Notes: a model not told the origin generated them from the sequence alone. A DNA stretch of 64,000 bases from Fimbriimonadaceae bacterium (GCA_023957775.1 JAMLGR010000012.1:1-64000), one strand, 5' to 3'. Positions 32,047 through 41,603 are shown, counted from the stretch's first letter. Translations and numbers: made by a program.

Positions 32047-32161
32047 CAAATGCCGACCTCTCCGATGGAAGTTCTTTCTTCCAGTATGACCCTCAAGCCG
32101 ACAGGAATCCATGGGAGAAACGGAGGACGGGGCGCTAAGGCCATTTGATCGGCCGAAGACC

Positions 32162-33694
32162 CTATGAGCGAGTTGACGGAAACGCCGACGATCGGCCTCG
32201 TTGGGGCACTTTGGAAGCTGCGGACGACGAACGGGCGAGGGATGAGTTGGCGTACCGCGGATCGCCCGTCACCTCGCGAACGAGGGCGTCCGCCAGCCAC
32301 TGGGGGATCGCCGCCTCCGTATCGACGGACGGAAGCTCGACTTCCGCCAAGACGAGGTCGAGGCCCTCGAACTCGTCGATCTCCCACTTCAGCTCGCCCT
32401 CTTGGACGAAGTAACGGCGCTTCTTCAGGCGCCACCCTTCGGTGAGCGGCCACAACCGTTCGAATTCGCGTTCATCGAGGGGCTCCTCGAGTTCCTCGCG
32501 CACCAATCCCTCGCCGCGCTTCCATGTCCGCACCCACGACACGCGCCCGTCCTGGCACGTTCGCCTCAACCGTTCCCCTTCCCGCGCTTGGAAGTAACCC
32601 TGCTCGATCTCGACACACGGTGCCGACTGCGCGCGCTCGGGAACGGCCCGCAGGAGAAACTTCCTTTCGATCTCCAGGTGGATCGGGGTTGAGAGTCGCT
32701 TGGAAAGCTCCAGCGCAGGCGCCACCAGGCGGTCGGCAGCCGCCTTGAGCCCTGCCGTCGTCGCAGCCCATCGCTGGGCCCGAACCTCGTGAATCTGGCC
32801 GACGATGGCCACCCACCCGGGAATGGGGTCCTGGGATCGCAACAGCTTGAGCTCCTCCGAATCCTCGGTTCTTGCGGCGCGGGCGATCTGCCTTGCAAAG
32901 GCCCTCGCTTCCGACTCGATCACCGAGGCGCATGTTTCCACCCAAACGTCCGCGTCGTGCAGATCGCCCAGGAGATCCTGGAAGCTCTTGCAACGTTTCA
33001 CCAGATCCGCGGCCAAAGGCTCGGCGCCCGCCAAAGGCTCGAGCAGATAGCGCAGGCGTTTGCCGGCGATTCGGGCGCGGTGGGCGTGCGCCCGGTCTCC
33101 GACACCCTCGACCCGCTCGATCCGCCTTCGGAGCGTTGTTGCCGCGCGCTCGATACGTTCTCCTGCGAGCTGTCGAAGCGTGGGGCCTTCCATTGCATCG
33201 GGACGCAAATCGCGAAGCTCGGTCTCAAGCGCGCGAAGGACCGACTCCAGATCCTCTTCGATCCGGCGAGCGGCCTTGCCGTCGGAGCGCTGTCGCCGCG
33301 CTTCGAGACGGGACACAAGGCGGTCGAGGCCGGCCCGCTCGGCCCGCTTGAGCAAGGATGCTCGGCTTCTCAGCCACTCGAGCTGAACCTCCAGGTCCCG
33401 GCTCGGGTTGGTGGTGCGAGCGATCCGGCTCAGGCGTCGCATCGACCCTCGGCCAACGCCCTTGCCCAGCACCGTCCCGTAGCCCGCCAACACGCTGCGA
33501 AGTCGGCGCATCGCTACGCGAAGGTCATGAAGGGCCTCGACGTCCTCCGAATCTCCGAGGCGAGCACGAGCCCCTCGAATCTCTTCGAGCTTGTCCCGAA
33601 CCAGGGTAGCGACGGAACCGCGGGCAACCTCGCCGAGCGATTGGACCGTGAAGGAGCCATCTGCCACCCCGCCGTCTTCAGCTTGCGGGGACAT
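32162..33694 (-). CDS. CHAD-CYTH domain protein (polyphosphate/inorganic triphosphatase-like)
   Basis: The protein has 510 aa. The N-terminal half (about 20-310) is a CHAD domain with its conserved His/Arg helices: ALHDLRVAMRRLRSVL and AHRARIAGKRLRYLLEPL. The C-terminal part (about 340-490) is a CYTH triphosphate-tunnel domain beginning HLEIERKFLL with the E-x-E-x-K signature. The usual order is CYTH then CHAD; here it is reversed. CHAD binds polyphosphate, and CYTH enzymes split triphosphates, so the protein probably handles inorganic tri- or polyphosphate. The last 25 residues are Ser/Arg-rich. Neighbours Pit and DUF47 fit a phosphate theme; ppk and ppx are 12 kb away. Confidence 0.9.
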   Translation of the reverse strand: MSPQAEDGGVADGSFTVQSLGEVARGSVATLVRDKLEEIRGARARLGDSEDVEALHDLRVAMRRLRSVLAGYGTVLGKGVGRGSMRRLSRIARTTNPSRDLEVQLEWLRSRASLLKRAERAGLDRLVSRLEARRQRSDGKAARRIEEDLESVLRALETELRDLRPDAMEGPTLRQLAGERIERAATTLRRRIERVEGVGDRAHAHRARIAGKRLRYLLEPLAGAEPLAADLVKRCKSFQDLLGDLHDADVWVETCASVIESEARAFARQIARAARTEDSEELKLLRSQDPIPGWVAIVGQIHEVRAQRWAATTAGLKAAADRLVAPALELSKRLSTPIHLEIERKFLLRAVPERAQSAPCVEIEQGYFQAREGERLRRTCQDGRVSWVRTWKRGEGLVREELEEPLDEREFERLWPLTEGWRLKKRRYFVQEGELKWEIDEFEGLDLVLAEVELPSVDTEAAIPQWLADALVREVTGDPRYANSSLARSSSAASKVPQRGRSSAFPSTRS

Positions 33695-33749
33695 ACCTTC
33701 AAGGTACCCCGGGTTTTTCGCGGCCGGTCACCAGGTTTTTGGAGAGTGG

Positions 33750-35378
33750 CTAGCCGTACAACGTCGGTTTGCGCCACCACTCCTTGGCCTTGTCGAAGCC
33801 CCACTGTTTGACTCGCGGCCTGCGCTCGCGTAGGCGTATCGACTCGATGCCGAGGAAATGCCCGCGCGACGCGTTGTTCTTGCCCGTGCACTCCAGCCTC
33901 ACCACGTACTCTCCCGGATCGGGCCAGAAGTCGAGCAGATGCACCTCGGCGGCCTCGACGTCCGGCGCGTAGAGGTCGAATGTCCCCAACGGAACGCGCA
34001 CTGGAGCCTCGGGATACGCGCCCGTCGCGCCGACCTTGCTCAGGAACACCTTCCAAGTTCCGAAATCGTAGCTCTTGGTGAGCGAAAGCAAAAGGCGCAG
34101 CGGCTCCTTTTCGGCGATCGTGAACGGGACTTCGAACCACGCACCCTCGCCTTGGGCGCGGTAGAGGGCCTGCGGCCCGTCGAAGAACTCCAACTGCTGC
34201 GCCTCCGCCTTGCCTTCGCCGTGGCCGGCCAGATGGTCGCGCGCGAACGAAATCGTGCGTTCGAGGCTGGGGAGGCGGCGTTCGGCGCCCGAAGGCGCCC
34301 GTGCCGAGAACGTGGGTTGGCCCGTCTGGTACCAGAACGCAACGCTCGCAAAGTCGTCCTCGCGCTCGTTCCAGCTCATGCTCTTCTGGTCGGGATTCTC
34401 GTCGGGCGAGATCCACCCGAAGTGCTCGAACGTCACCTTGATCCCGTTTTGAAACACGAGGGGATCCTGGATGTGCCATCGATAGGCGCTCGTGTGGCCG
34501 CCCACGATGCCCCACTGGTCGAAGTACGGGACCCCGAAGTAAGGCGTGCTCGTGCGTTTCAATCCCCACGCCGAGAGGAAGTAGTCCTCGGTGCCCGTGC
34601 CCCAGATCGAGGGCTTGGGCTCGCCGTCCACATAGATCTTCTCGTCGCCCTCGCCGAACCACGAGGGGCTGCGCGTCCGCACGGCGAGGACCGTGCCCAC
34701 GTAGTGGCCCTTGCCCTTCGTGTCGAGGACCACGTAGTCCTTGCCGTGCTGCACGGGATACTCCTGCCGGTACTGCGCATAGAAGTAGGGCGTGTCGGCG
34801 GGAAGCGAGTCGAGCTTGACCCAGTCGATGTTGTAGTAGAGGAGGTTGATCGGCTTGTCGCCCTGGTTGACGATCTCCACGCGCGCGGACTTGCGGAAGG
34901 GCATGTGCCAGAAGCAGTTGTACGAATCGGCGTCCTCGACGATCACGGGGACGCTGATCACCTCGCTGCGCTTGCCAAAGCAGTTGGCGAAGAAGTCGCC
35001 GACAGGCGCCTCAACCCCCGGCCGGTCGCTGCCGTCCCAATAGATGCGCAGCAGCATGTCCTGGTGGGTGGCCGAACCGTCTTTGGCCCACCCCTGCGGC
35101 TCGGGGCCGAGGAACGTGAACCACAGGTGGGTGATCATGCCGGGACCCTGGCGGTCCATCAGCACGTGGGTGGCGCCGGGCGCCACGCGGAAGTTGTCGT
35201 AGTTGCTCCGCTCCTCGAGATTGCCGAGGGGATCGGCCTTGGGGTCGTACTTGCCGTCCGCCCCTTTGCGGAACGTGGACGTCTCCCGCATGCTGCGGCC
35301 CTGAAGGGGCTTGGCCAGTTCCCCCAGAGGGCCCTGGGCGAGTGCGATCGTGGCGGCGATGGCAAGCGGAACGAACAT
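33750..35378 (-). CDS. DUF2961 protein (GH172-like), exported
   Basis: The protein has 542 aa with a signal peptide (MFVPLAIAATIALAQG). DUF2961 is the GH172 family: enzymes acting on alpha-D-fructofuranosides or D-arabinofuranosides. Typical blocks are GPGMITHLWFTF, LRIYWDGSDRPGVEAPVGDFFANCFG, YNCFWHMPFRKSARVEI, and GTGTEDYFLSAWG. The ATG at 35378 ends the signal peptide frame neatly. Since GH172 members attack mycobacterial D-arabinan and this genome has a DprE1-like pathway, remodelling of the cell's own arabinofuranose glycan is a possibility; scavenging is equally possible. It is divergent from the metallophosphoesterase gene. Confidence 0.88.
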   Translation of the reverse strand: MFVPLAIAATIALAQGPLGELAKPLQGRSMRETSTFRKGADGKYDPKADPLGNLEERSNYDNFRVAPGATHVLMDRQGPGMITHLWFTFLGPEPQGWAKDGSATHQDMLLRIYWDGSDRPGVEAPVGDFFANCFGKRSEVISVPVIVEDADSYNCFWHMPFRKSARVEIVNQGDKPINLLYYNIDWVKLDSLPADTPYFYAQYRQEYPVQHGKDYVVLDTKGKGHYVGTVLAVRTRSPSWFGEGDEKIYVDGEPKPSIWGTGTEDYFLSAWGLKRTSTPYFGVPYFDQWGIVGGHTSAYRWHIQDPLVFQNGIKVTFEHFGWISPDENPDQKSMSWNEREDDFASVAFWYQTGQPTFSARAPSGAERRLPSLERTISFARDHLAGHGEGKAEAQQLEFFDGPQALYRAQGEGAWFEVPFTIAEKEPLRLLLSLTKSYDFGTWKVFLSKVGATGAYPEAPVRVPLGTFDLYAPDVEAAEVHLLDFWPDPGEYVVRLECTGKNNASRGHFLGIESIRLRERRPRVKQWGFDKAKEWWRKPTLYG

Positions 35379-35484
35379 CGTGATGCGAAGTTCGCGCCCG
35401 CGGGCTCAAACTCCTGTCGGCCCTTCGAGGCTTTGCCCGCAGATTTACAACTTCGCCCGGGTTTCGGACGATTCTTATCCTACA

Positions 35485-36411
35485 ATGAAACCCGTGAACG
35501 GGATGGGTCCTGAGGAGCGGATCGAACGACCGGCCCCGCGGGCGGTGCTATCGAGGCGCGCGTTCCTGCAGGCCGGCTCCTTGTTCCTTGCGGGGGCGGC
35601 CTCGGGCGCGGCGTGGGGCCGGCTCGGACGACGGTCCGTCGCCAAGGTGGGGATTCTGGCCGACCTCCACCATGCGGACAAGATGGAAGCGGGGGGGCGA
35701 TACTACCGGATGGCCCTGCCCAAGCTTCGCGAGGCGTTTCGGCTGCAGGCGCGCGAGGGCCTCGACCGCATCGTCCACCTCGGCGACCTCGTGGATTCCG
35801 TCAAAGACGTGGACCAGGAGGAGATCGCGATCCAGACCGTGGCCAACGAGTTCCGGGCCTTTGGGACGCCCTACCACTTCCTGATGGGGAACCACTGCCT
35901 GTCGGCGGTGGACAAATGCCGGTACCGCGATTTGACCAGTACGGCGGGGCGCCACGAGCACTTCGACGTCGGCGGGGTCCGTTTCCTTTGCCTCGACGCG
36001 TGTTTCCGGAGCGACGCCCGTCCGTATGCGCGCGGGAACTTCGATTGGCGCGACGCGGCGATCCCGTTTCCGCAGCGCGCTTGGCTGCGCCACGAGCTCC
36101 GCGACGCGCCGGGACCGTGCGTGGTGCTGGTGCACCAGTTGCTGGACCCCGTCCCGAACTACTGCGTGTCGAACCACGAGGAGGTACGGAACATCCTCGC
36201 CCGATCTGGGAAGGTCCTCGCGGTGATCCAGGGGCACTACCATCAGAACCGGTACACCGAGATCGACGGCATCCCCTACATCGTCCTGCGATCGCTGATC
36301 GAGGGGCCGAATGTGACGGATCGAGGTTCGTCCGTGTTGCAAGTGTTCGACGACGGGTCCGCCGTGCTCAAAGGCTTCTCCCTCCAGCACAGCTACGCGT
36401 TGAACAGATAG
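35485..36411 (+). CDS. Tat-exported metallophosphoesterase
   Basis: The protein has about 308 aa from ATG 35485; GTG 35494 or ATG 35503 are alternative starts, and the TACAAT at 35481-35486 would suit GTG 35494 if the mRNA is leaderless. A twin-arginine signal (LSRRAFLQAGSLFLAGAASG, about residues 24-43) is followed by a calcineurin-like phosphoesterase domain: VGILADLHHAD, VHLGDLVDS, LMGNHCLS, VLVHQLLD and QGHYHQNRY, the metal ligands in usual order. Substrate unknown; related proteins are called alkaline phosphatase-like or phosphodiesterase. A heptamer array follows the stop. Confidence 0.88.
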   Translation: MKPVNGMGPEERIERPAPRAVLSRRAFLQAGSLFLAGAASGAAWGRLGRRSVAKVGILADLHHADKMEAGGRYYRMALPKLREAFRLQAREGLDRIVHLGDLVDSVKDVDQEEIAIQTVANEFRAFGTPYHFLMGNHCLSAVDKCRYRDLTSTAGRHEHFDVGGVRFLCLDACFRSDARPYARGNFDWRDAAIPFPQRAWLRHELRDAPGPCVVLVHQLLDPVPNYCVSNHEEVRNILARSGKVLAVIQGHYHQNRYTEIDGIPYIVLRSLIEGPNVTDRGSSVLQVFDDGSAVLKGFSLQHSYALNR

Positions 36412-36471
36412 CAAGGCCCAAGCCAAGGCCTAAGGCCCAAGGCCCAAGGCCTAAGGCCCAAGGCCTAACCC
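36412..36471. repeat. 7-bp tandem repeat array (AAGGCCC/AAGGCCT)
   Basis: Seven heptamers AAGGCCY run from 36413 to 36466, with one unit shortened by two bases (36420-36424). The array fills the gap between two convergent genes and covers the stop codon of the GDSL gene (36465-36467). Confidence 0.9.
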
Positions 36472-37154
36472 ATCACTTTCTTCAGCGCGGGGGCCATCGC
36501 CTTGGCCCAAATCTCGTAGCCGGCCGCGTTCGGATGCAGCGCGTCGGGCATCAGGAGGGTGCGCAGCGACCCGTCGATGCGGATGAACGCATAGCCGATG
36601 TCGAGAAAGTGCACGCGTTTGCCGTCGGCGATCCCCTTGAACAGGGCCGTGGCCTCGGCGACTTTCGTGCGCATCGGATCGTCGGCGTTCGCGCCCCGGG
36701 GGAAGATGCCCAGCAGCAGGATCTTCGCGCTCGGCACCTTCTCGAGAAGCTCCGCGACGATGGCCTTCACCCCGTCCGCCGTCTGCGTGGGGTTCGACGA
36801 GCCGTGCCCGATGTTGTTCGTGCCGATCATGATCACGATCGCCTTGGGTTGGAGCCCGACGATCTCGCCGTGCCGCAGGCGCCACAGGACGTGCTCGGTG
36901 CGGTCGCCCGAGAACCCGAAGTTGGCGGCTTTGAGGGGCGCATACTCCCGGTCCCAGACCGCCTTGCCCGGACCCTCGAAGCTGTGGGTGATCGAATCGC
37001 CTAAGAACACGAGGTCCACACCGCCCGCCTGGGTGATCTTCACACACTGTTCGTGGCGGTCCTTCCACCACCCCTCGCCAAGTCGCTCGGCGGGCGTGGT
37101 CGCAACGTGCTGGGGGATTTGCATGGCGAGAGTGGCGAGGACAAGGGCGATCAT
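36465..37154 (-). CDS. SGNH/GDSL hydrolase, exported
   Basis: The protein has 229 aa with a probable short signal peptide (MIALVLATLAMQIPQHVAT). The SGNH blocks are clear: block I FLGDSITHSF with the nucleophile Ser, block II Gly in FGFSGDR, block III IGTNNIGHG, and block V DALHPNAAG with Asp and His. It resembles PAF-acetylhydrolase-type esterases found with glycan-degrading genes, so removal of acetyl groups from polysaccharide is likely but not proven. TACGCT lies six bases upstream of the ATG. The divergent neighbour is the Gfo/Idh gene. Confidence 0.92.
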   Translation of the reverse strand: MIALVLATLAMQIPQHVATTPAERLGEGWWKDRHEQCVKITQAGGVDLVFLGDSITHSFEGPGKAVWDREYAPLKAANFGFSGDRTEHVLWRLRHGEIVGLQPKAIVIMIGTNNIGHGSSNPTQTADGVKAIVAELLEKVPSAKILLLGIFPRGANADDPMRTKVAEATALFKGIADGKRVHFLDIGYAFIRIDGSLRTLLMPDALHPNAAGYEIWAKAMAPALKKVMG

Positions 37155-37206
37155 ATCGCAAGCGTAGCACTTCCCCCGCGCGGCTCAAAACGCCTATGAT
37201 GGATTC

Positions 37207-38517
37207 ATGGCGAAGAAGGGTCTGTCTCGGAGGGAGTTGTTGGGAACGGCGGGTGCGATGGCGGGGGCGATGCTTCTGCCGGGCACGGCCCGCGCGACGA
37301 GTCGAATGCAGGGCGCGAACGACAAGATCGTGCTCGGCCTCATCGGGTGCGGCGGGATGGGCGCGTCCAACATGCGCACGGTCATGAACCACGCGGAGAT
37401 CGACGTGGCTGCACTGTGCGACGTGGACCTCGCGCGCATTCCGGGCGATTACCGCACCGTGATGAACAAGTACGGCCGCGCGCCCGAGGTTTACCGCGAC
37501 TACCGGAAGATGCTCGAGCGGAAGGACATCGACGCCGTGATCATCGGCACGCCCGACCACTGGCACGCGCTGAACTTCATCCACGCCTCGGAAGCCGGCA
37601 AGGACGTGTACCAGGAGAAACCCCTGTCTCACAACATCGTCGAGGTGCTGGCGATGGCCAAGGCCCACCGCAACGCGAAGAACGTCGTTCAGGTCGGTAC
37701 GTGGCAGCGCAGCACGCGCGAGTTCACCGACGCGATCGCCTACGTGCGCGCCGGAAAACTGGGGAACGTCACCCAGTGCCGCGCGTGGATCACGGACACG
37801 TTCCAAGCCGGGAACCAGAAGCCGACCGCACCGCCCGAGAGCATGGATTACGACTTCTGGGTCGGCCCCGCCGCGTGGCAGGAGTATCAGGCGAACCGAA
37901 CCCACTACAACTGGCGCTGGTTCACGAACACCGCAAGCGGCCTTTCTGGCGACTGGGGCGTCCACATGATGGACATCGCCCTGCTCGGCATGAGCATGGA
38001 CCAAGACCTCGTGATGCCCACCGAGGTGACGGCCTACGGAGGACGCTGGGCGTTCCCGAACGACGACCGGACCGCTCCCGACACAACCGAAGCCCTTTAC
38101 CACTTCGAGGACCCGCACTGGGTCATGCATTGGTCCGTGCTGCGGGACCACCCGGGCAAGCCCGGGCACGGCACCGAGTTCGTCAGCTCCGACGGCCGCA
38201 CCCTCCGCGTTTGGCGTGGCGGCTGGCTCCTCCTCGATCCCGATGGGAAGGAGATGCCCAAAGAGCAGGCCGACCCGACCGGCGACCACTGGCAGAACTG
38301 GATCGACTGCATCAAGTCCCGCGAGAAGCCGCGGGCGGACCTCCAGTCCGTCGCCCAGACCACGATCGTGTGCCACCTCACGAACGCCTCGCTGATGAGC
38401 GGCCAGACCGTGCACTGGGACAAGAAGAAGATGGACATCGTCAGCAAGGCGGGCCGGGACACCCTCGCGTACCACCGCGAGTACCGCAAGCCGTGGGGCC
38501 ATCCGCTGATCGGCTAG
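37207..38517 (+). CDS. Gfo/Idh/MocA-family oxidoreductase, Tat-exported
   Basis: The protein has 436 aa. A Tat signal (GLSRRELLGTAGAMAGAMLL) leads into an NAD(P)-binding Rossmann domain (VLGLIGCGGMGASNMRT, about 42-58), then YQEKPLSHNI with the catalytic Lys, and GDWGVHMMDIALLG. This exported planctomycete/Armatimonadetes subtype acts on sugars, and some members make 3-keto sugars. TATGAT lies six bases upstream of the ATG. It begins 52 bases from the divergent GDSL gene. The exact substrate is unknown. Confidence 0.92.
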   Translation: MAKKGLSRRELLGTAGAMAGAMLLPGTARATSRMQGANDKIVLGLIGCGGMGASNMRTVMNHAEIDVAALCDVDLARIPGDYRTVMNKYGRAPEVYRDYRKMLERKDIDAVIIGTPDHWHALNFIHASEAGKDVYQEKPLSHNIVEVLAMAKAHRNAKNVVQVGTWQRSTREFTDAIAYVRAGKLGNVTQCRAWITDTFQAGNQKPTAPPESMDYDFWVGPAAWQEYQANRTHYNWRWFTNTASGLSGDWGVHMMDIALLGMSMDQDLVMPTEVTAYGGRWAFPNDDRTAPDTTEALYHFEDPHWVMHWSVLRDHPGKPGHGTEFVSSDGRTLRVWRGGWLLLDPDGKEMPKEQADPTGDHWQNWIDCIKSREKPRADLQSVAQTTIVCHLTNASLMSGQTVHWDKKKMDIVSKAGRDTLAYHREYRKPWGHPLIG

Positions 38518-38557
38518 GCCCCCGCAACCCTCCCCTCGATCACGCGTATTCTCCCTC

Positions 38558-39445
38558 GTGATCGAGGCGAGGGAGCTGCGCAAAACGTACGGTTCGACCA
38601 TTGCCGTGGACGGGGTTTCGTTCGACGTCGCCCCCGGGGAGACGTTCGGCCTCCTCGGTCCCAATGGAGCGGGCAAAACCACGACGATCCAGATGCTCGT
38701 CGGCGCGCTCGATCCCGACTCCGGCAGCGCCCGCATCGATGGCAAAGCCGCAACGGACCGAGAGGCGAGGCTCGAGGTCGGGATTTCGCCGCAATCCGTC
38801 GCCCTTTACGACGATTTGACCGCGGAGGAGAATCTCCGCTTCTATGGAGCGATGTACGCCCTCAAGGGTCCCCGTCTGAAGGAGCGCGTGGACTGGTGCC
38901 TGGCGTTCGCCGGCCTCGAAGATCGGCGCAACGACCGGGTGGGCACGTTCTCGGGGGGCATGAAGCGGCGCCTCAATATGGCCGTGGCCCTCGTCCACGA
39001 GCCGCGGCTGGTGCTCTTCGACGAGCCCACGGTCGGTGTGGATCCGCAGTCCCGCAACCACATCTTCGAGAGCGTCGAGGCGCTCTCCAAGGCCGGGCTC
39101 ACCGTGCTCTACACCACGCACTACATGGAGGAGGCCGAACGGCTGTGCGACCGCGTAGCCATCATGGACCGCGGCAAAGTGCTGGCGCTCGATACGGTCG
39201 CGGGCCTCGTCGAGGCGCACGGCGGGATGTCCACGATCGTGGCCGACCTCACCGCGCCGCCCGCCCAGGGGGTCACCCTGCCGGGCGAACTGGAGGGGCT
39301 GACCTTGCGCGTGAACACGAGGCGCCCGCTGGAGGACCTTGCCGCCATCGCGACCTCCCAGGTCGGGCTCGCGAGTCTCAGCTTGGACCGCGCCGATCTG
39401 GAGACCGTGTTCCTCAACCTAACGGGAAGGAGCCTGAGAGACTGA
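38558..39445 (+). CDS. ABC transporter ATP-binding protein
   Basis: The protein has 295 aa with Walker A GPNGAGKT (about residues 35-42), Q-loop SPQ, signature FSGGMKRRLNMA, Walker B LVLFDEPTVGVDP and the switch His in YTTHYMEEAE. It is the DrrA/CcmA-like class paired with ABC-2 permeases in export of drugs, lipids or polysaccharide. The GTG start has TATTCT five bases upstream. Its stop overlaps the permease start (TGATG). The substrate is not predictable from sequence. Confidence 0.95.
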   Translation: MIEARELRKTYGSTIAVDGVSFDVAPGETFGLLGPNGAGKTTTIQMLVGALDPDSGSARIDGKAATDREARLEVGISPQSVALYDDLTAEENLRFYGAMYALKGPRLKERVDWCLAFAGLEDRRNDRVGTFSGGMKRRLNMAVALVHEPRLVLFDEPTVGVDPQSRNHIFESVEALSKAGLTVLYTTHYMEEAERLCDRVAIMDRGKVLALDTVAGLVEAHGGMSTIVADLTAPPAQGVTLPGELEGLTLRVNTRRPLEDLAAIATSQVGLASLSLDRADLETVFLNLTGRSLRD

Positions 39446-40698
39446 TGGGTGCGATCTGGGCGATGGCAACGAAGGACCTGCGTCTCCTGGCGCGCGACCG
39501 ATCGGGCTTCTTTTGGGTGCTCGGAATGCCGATTTTGATGGCGGTTTTCTTTGGGGCGATCTTCGGCAACGACGGACCCCGTGCCGCCATGACGGTCGCG
39601 ACCGTGGATCTGGACGGCAGCGCGCGATCCCAGGCGTTCCTGAAAGACCTTGGAGAGAATCAGGGACTCGAGCTGAAGCCGGCGACGCTCGATGCCGCGC
39701 GAGATCTCGTGCGCAAGGGCGATCGTGTGGCCTACCTGGTGGTGCCCAAGGGTCTGGGCAAGGGCTCGCTGTTCGCCCCCGACGCGAGCGTGGAGCTCGA
39801 GATCGGCATCGATCCCAAGCGGAAGGCCGAAGCGGGCGTGCTGAGCGGGTTGATCCAGCAGGCGTGGTTCTCGCAACTTCAGGCCACGATGGCCGATCCC
39901 CAAATGATGGCGGCCGAGACTGCGCGATCGCGCGCCGAGCTGGAGGGGGCTTCGGACATGGACCCGGGGCAGCGAAGGGCATTGCTCGACCTCATCGGCA
40001 GCCTTGACTCGCTGAGCGCAACGGGTGGCCCGATGCCCTCGGGGGGCGGCGGGATGCAGGGCCCGACGATCAGGCAGTCGCCGGTGACCGACGATCGTGC
40101 GCAACCCGCATCGTCGTTCGAAGTCACCTTCCCCCAAGGCATCCTCTGGGGGTTCATCGGCATCTGCACCGCCTTCAGTCAATCGATGGTGCGCGAGCGC
40201 ACCATGGGAACGCTGCAACGCCTGCGCATTGCTCCCGTGTCGCGGGGGCAACTTCTCGCGGGCAAGGCTCTGGCGTGCCTCCTCACGATCTTCTCTGTGA
40301 GCGCGCTCTTGTTGTCGCTCGGCTCCGCGATGGGAGTCAGGGTGGGGACCCATGTGCCCATGCTCGCGCTCGCCGTCCTCTGTGCGGGTCTCGGCTTTGT
40401 GGGCCTGATGGTGTTCCTCAGCGTGTTGGGCAAGACCGAGCAGTCCGTGGCCGGCGCGGGGTGGGCGGTGATGCTCCTGTTCTCCATGTCCGGAGGTGGG
40501 ATGGTTCCGCTGATGGCGATGCCCCAGTGGATGCTGAGCGTCAGCGCGTTCAGTCCGGTGCGGTGGGGCATCACGGCTTTGGAGGGCGCGATCTGGAGGG
40601 GGTACTCCCTCTCCGAGATGTTGGTGCCCTGTGGGATCTTGCTGGGATTCGGGGCGGTCTTCTACTGCGCCGGTGTGGCCATCCTGTCCAGACGCTAG
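39445..40698 (+). CDS. ABC-2 type permease
   Basis: The protein has 417 aa. A first membrane span (FFWVLGMPILMAVFFGAIFG, residues 24-43) is followed by a large outside domain of about 200 aa (about 44-240), then five further spans near the C-terminus (from about 232). This is the ABC-2 layout of NatB/YhaP-like exporters. The outside domain has a Gly/Pro/Met-rich loop at about 190-205. It pairs with the ATP-binding gene just upstream. The stop overlaps the convergent MscS gene stop by four bases. Confidence 0.9.
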   Translation: MGAIWAMATKDLRLLARDRSGFFWVLGMPILMAVFFGAIFGNDGPRAAMTVATVDLDGSARSQAFLKDLGENQGLELKPATLDAARDLVRKGDRVAYLVVPKGLGKGSLFAPDASVELEIGIDPKRKAEAGVLSGLIQQAWFSQLQATMADPQMMAAETARSRAELEGASDMDPGQRRALLDLIGSLDSLSATGGPMPSGGGGMQGPTIRQSPVTDDRAQPASSFEVTFPQGILWGFIGICTAFSQSMVRERTMGTLQRLRIAPVSRGQLLAGKALACLLTIFSVSALLLSLGSAMGVRVGTHVPMLALAVLCAGLGFVGLMVFLSVLGKTEQSVAGAGWAVMLLFSMSGGGMVPLMAMPQWMLSVSAFSPVRWGITALEGAIWRGYSLSEMLVPCGILLGFGAVFYCAGVAILSRR

Positions 40699-41582
40699 TC
40701 TTTCTCCGCGGGTTCGGACTCGGTGGCCGGGCTGACCAGCTCGATCGTCGTCGAGGCGACCAGGGCGCGGCCTTTCGACGCTTCGAAGGCGTCGAGGATC
40801 TTGGTGTAAAGGCGGTCGCGAGTGGTTCTTCGCAACTTGTAGTCCACCACGTAGCGTATCGTGAACTCCATCCAGTTATCGTTGGCCACCATCGTGATCA
40901 TGGGTTCGACCTGGGCTTCCTCGATGAGGTAGGACCGTGAGAGCGTCTTCCACCCGCCCTTGGCGTTCCTGGCGAATTCGCCCACCTCCTCCTCCGCCAC
41001 GCGTTTCAAAGTCGCACGCACCCAAGCGCGGTCGCTCCCGTACCGCACCGGCAGAAGCAGTTCGTCCCAGAGGAACGGGAAGTTGGACGAGTAGTTGAAC
41101 ACGGGTTCCTTGAAGACGAAGCTGTTTGCGATCGTGACGAGACGCCCATTGTAGAGATCGCCCTTGACCCAGCCCCCGGTCTCCATGAGCGTGGTACGGA
41201 GCATCCCGATGTCGATCACGTCCCCGACGATGCCCCTCAACTGAACACGATCGCCGGACCGGTAGTAGCCGCCCGCCATGATCGCGACCCAGCCGGCAAA
41301 GCTCGCGATCACCTCCTGAAGGGCGAAGGCGATGCCGGCGCCCGCGACGCCGAAGGCCACCGTGAGCCCGCCGAGGCGGTCGCTGTAGACCACGGTGGCC
41401 GCAAACGCCGCCACGAACAGGGAGAGGAAGCCGATGAACTTGCGCAACCGATATCGGGCGGCGGTATCCGCCACGTTCCGAGTCACCACGCTGAGCGCGA
41501 TGCGCGAAACGACCAGGATCACGAGCCACGCGACGCCCAGGGTCAGCGCCGCTCGGGCTTCGGGCTGCTGCCACCACTGCAT
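40695..41582 (-). CDS. Small-conductance mechanosensitive channel (MscS family)
   Basis: The protein has 295 aa. Three N-terminal spans (about 10-30, 49-66, 73-95), then the pore-lining helix with A/G pattern (GVAGAGIAFALQEVIASFAGW), the beta domain (GDRVQLRGIVGDVIDIGMLRT) and a mixed C-terminal domain that ends in a charged tail. It opens on membrane tension to release solutes during osmotic downshock. CATAAT lies five bases before the ATG. Single-gene unit, convergent with the ABC permease. Confidence 0.93.
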   Translation of the reverse strand: MQWWQQPEARAALTLGVAWLVILVVSRIALSVVTRNVADTAARYRLRKFIGFLSLFVAAFAATVVYSDRLGGLTVAFGVAGAGIAFALQEVIASFAGWVAIMAGGYYRSGDRVQLRGIVGDVIDIGMLRTTLMETGGWVKGDLYNGRLVTIANSFVFKEPVFNYSSNFPFLWDELLLPVRYGSDRAWVRATLKRVAEEEVGEFARNAKGGWKTLSRSYLIEEAQVEPMITMVANDNWMEFTIRYVVDYKLRRTTRDRLYTKILDAFEASKGRALVASTTIELVSPATESEPAEKD

Positions 41583-41603
41583 GGCCGATTATGGCCACCG
41601 GAC

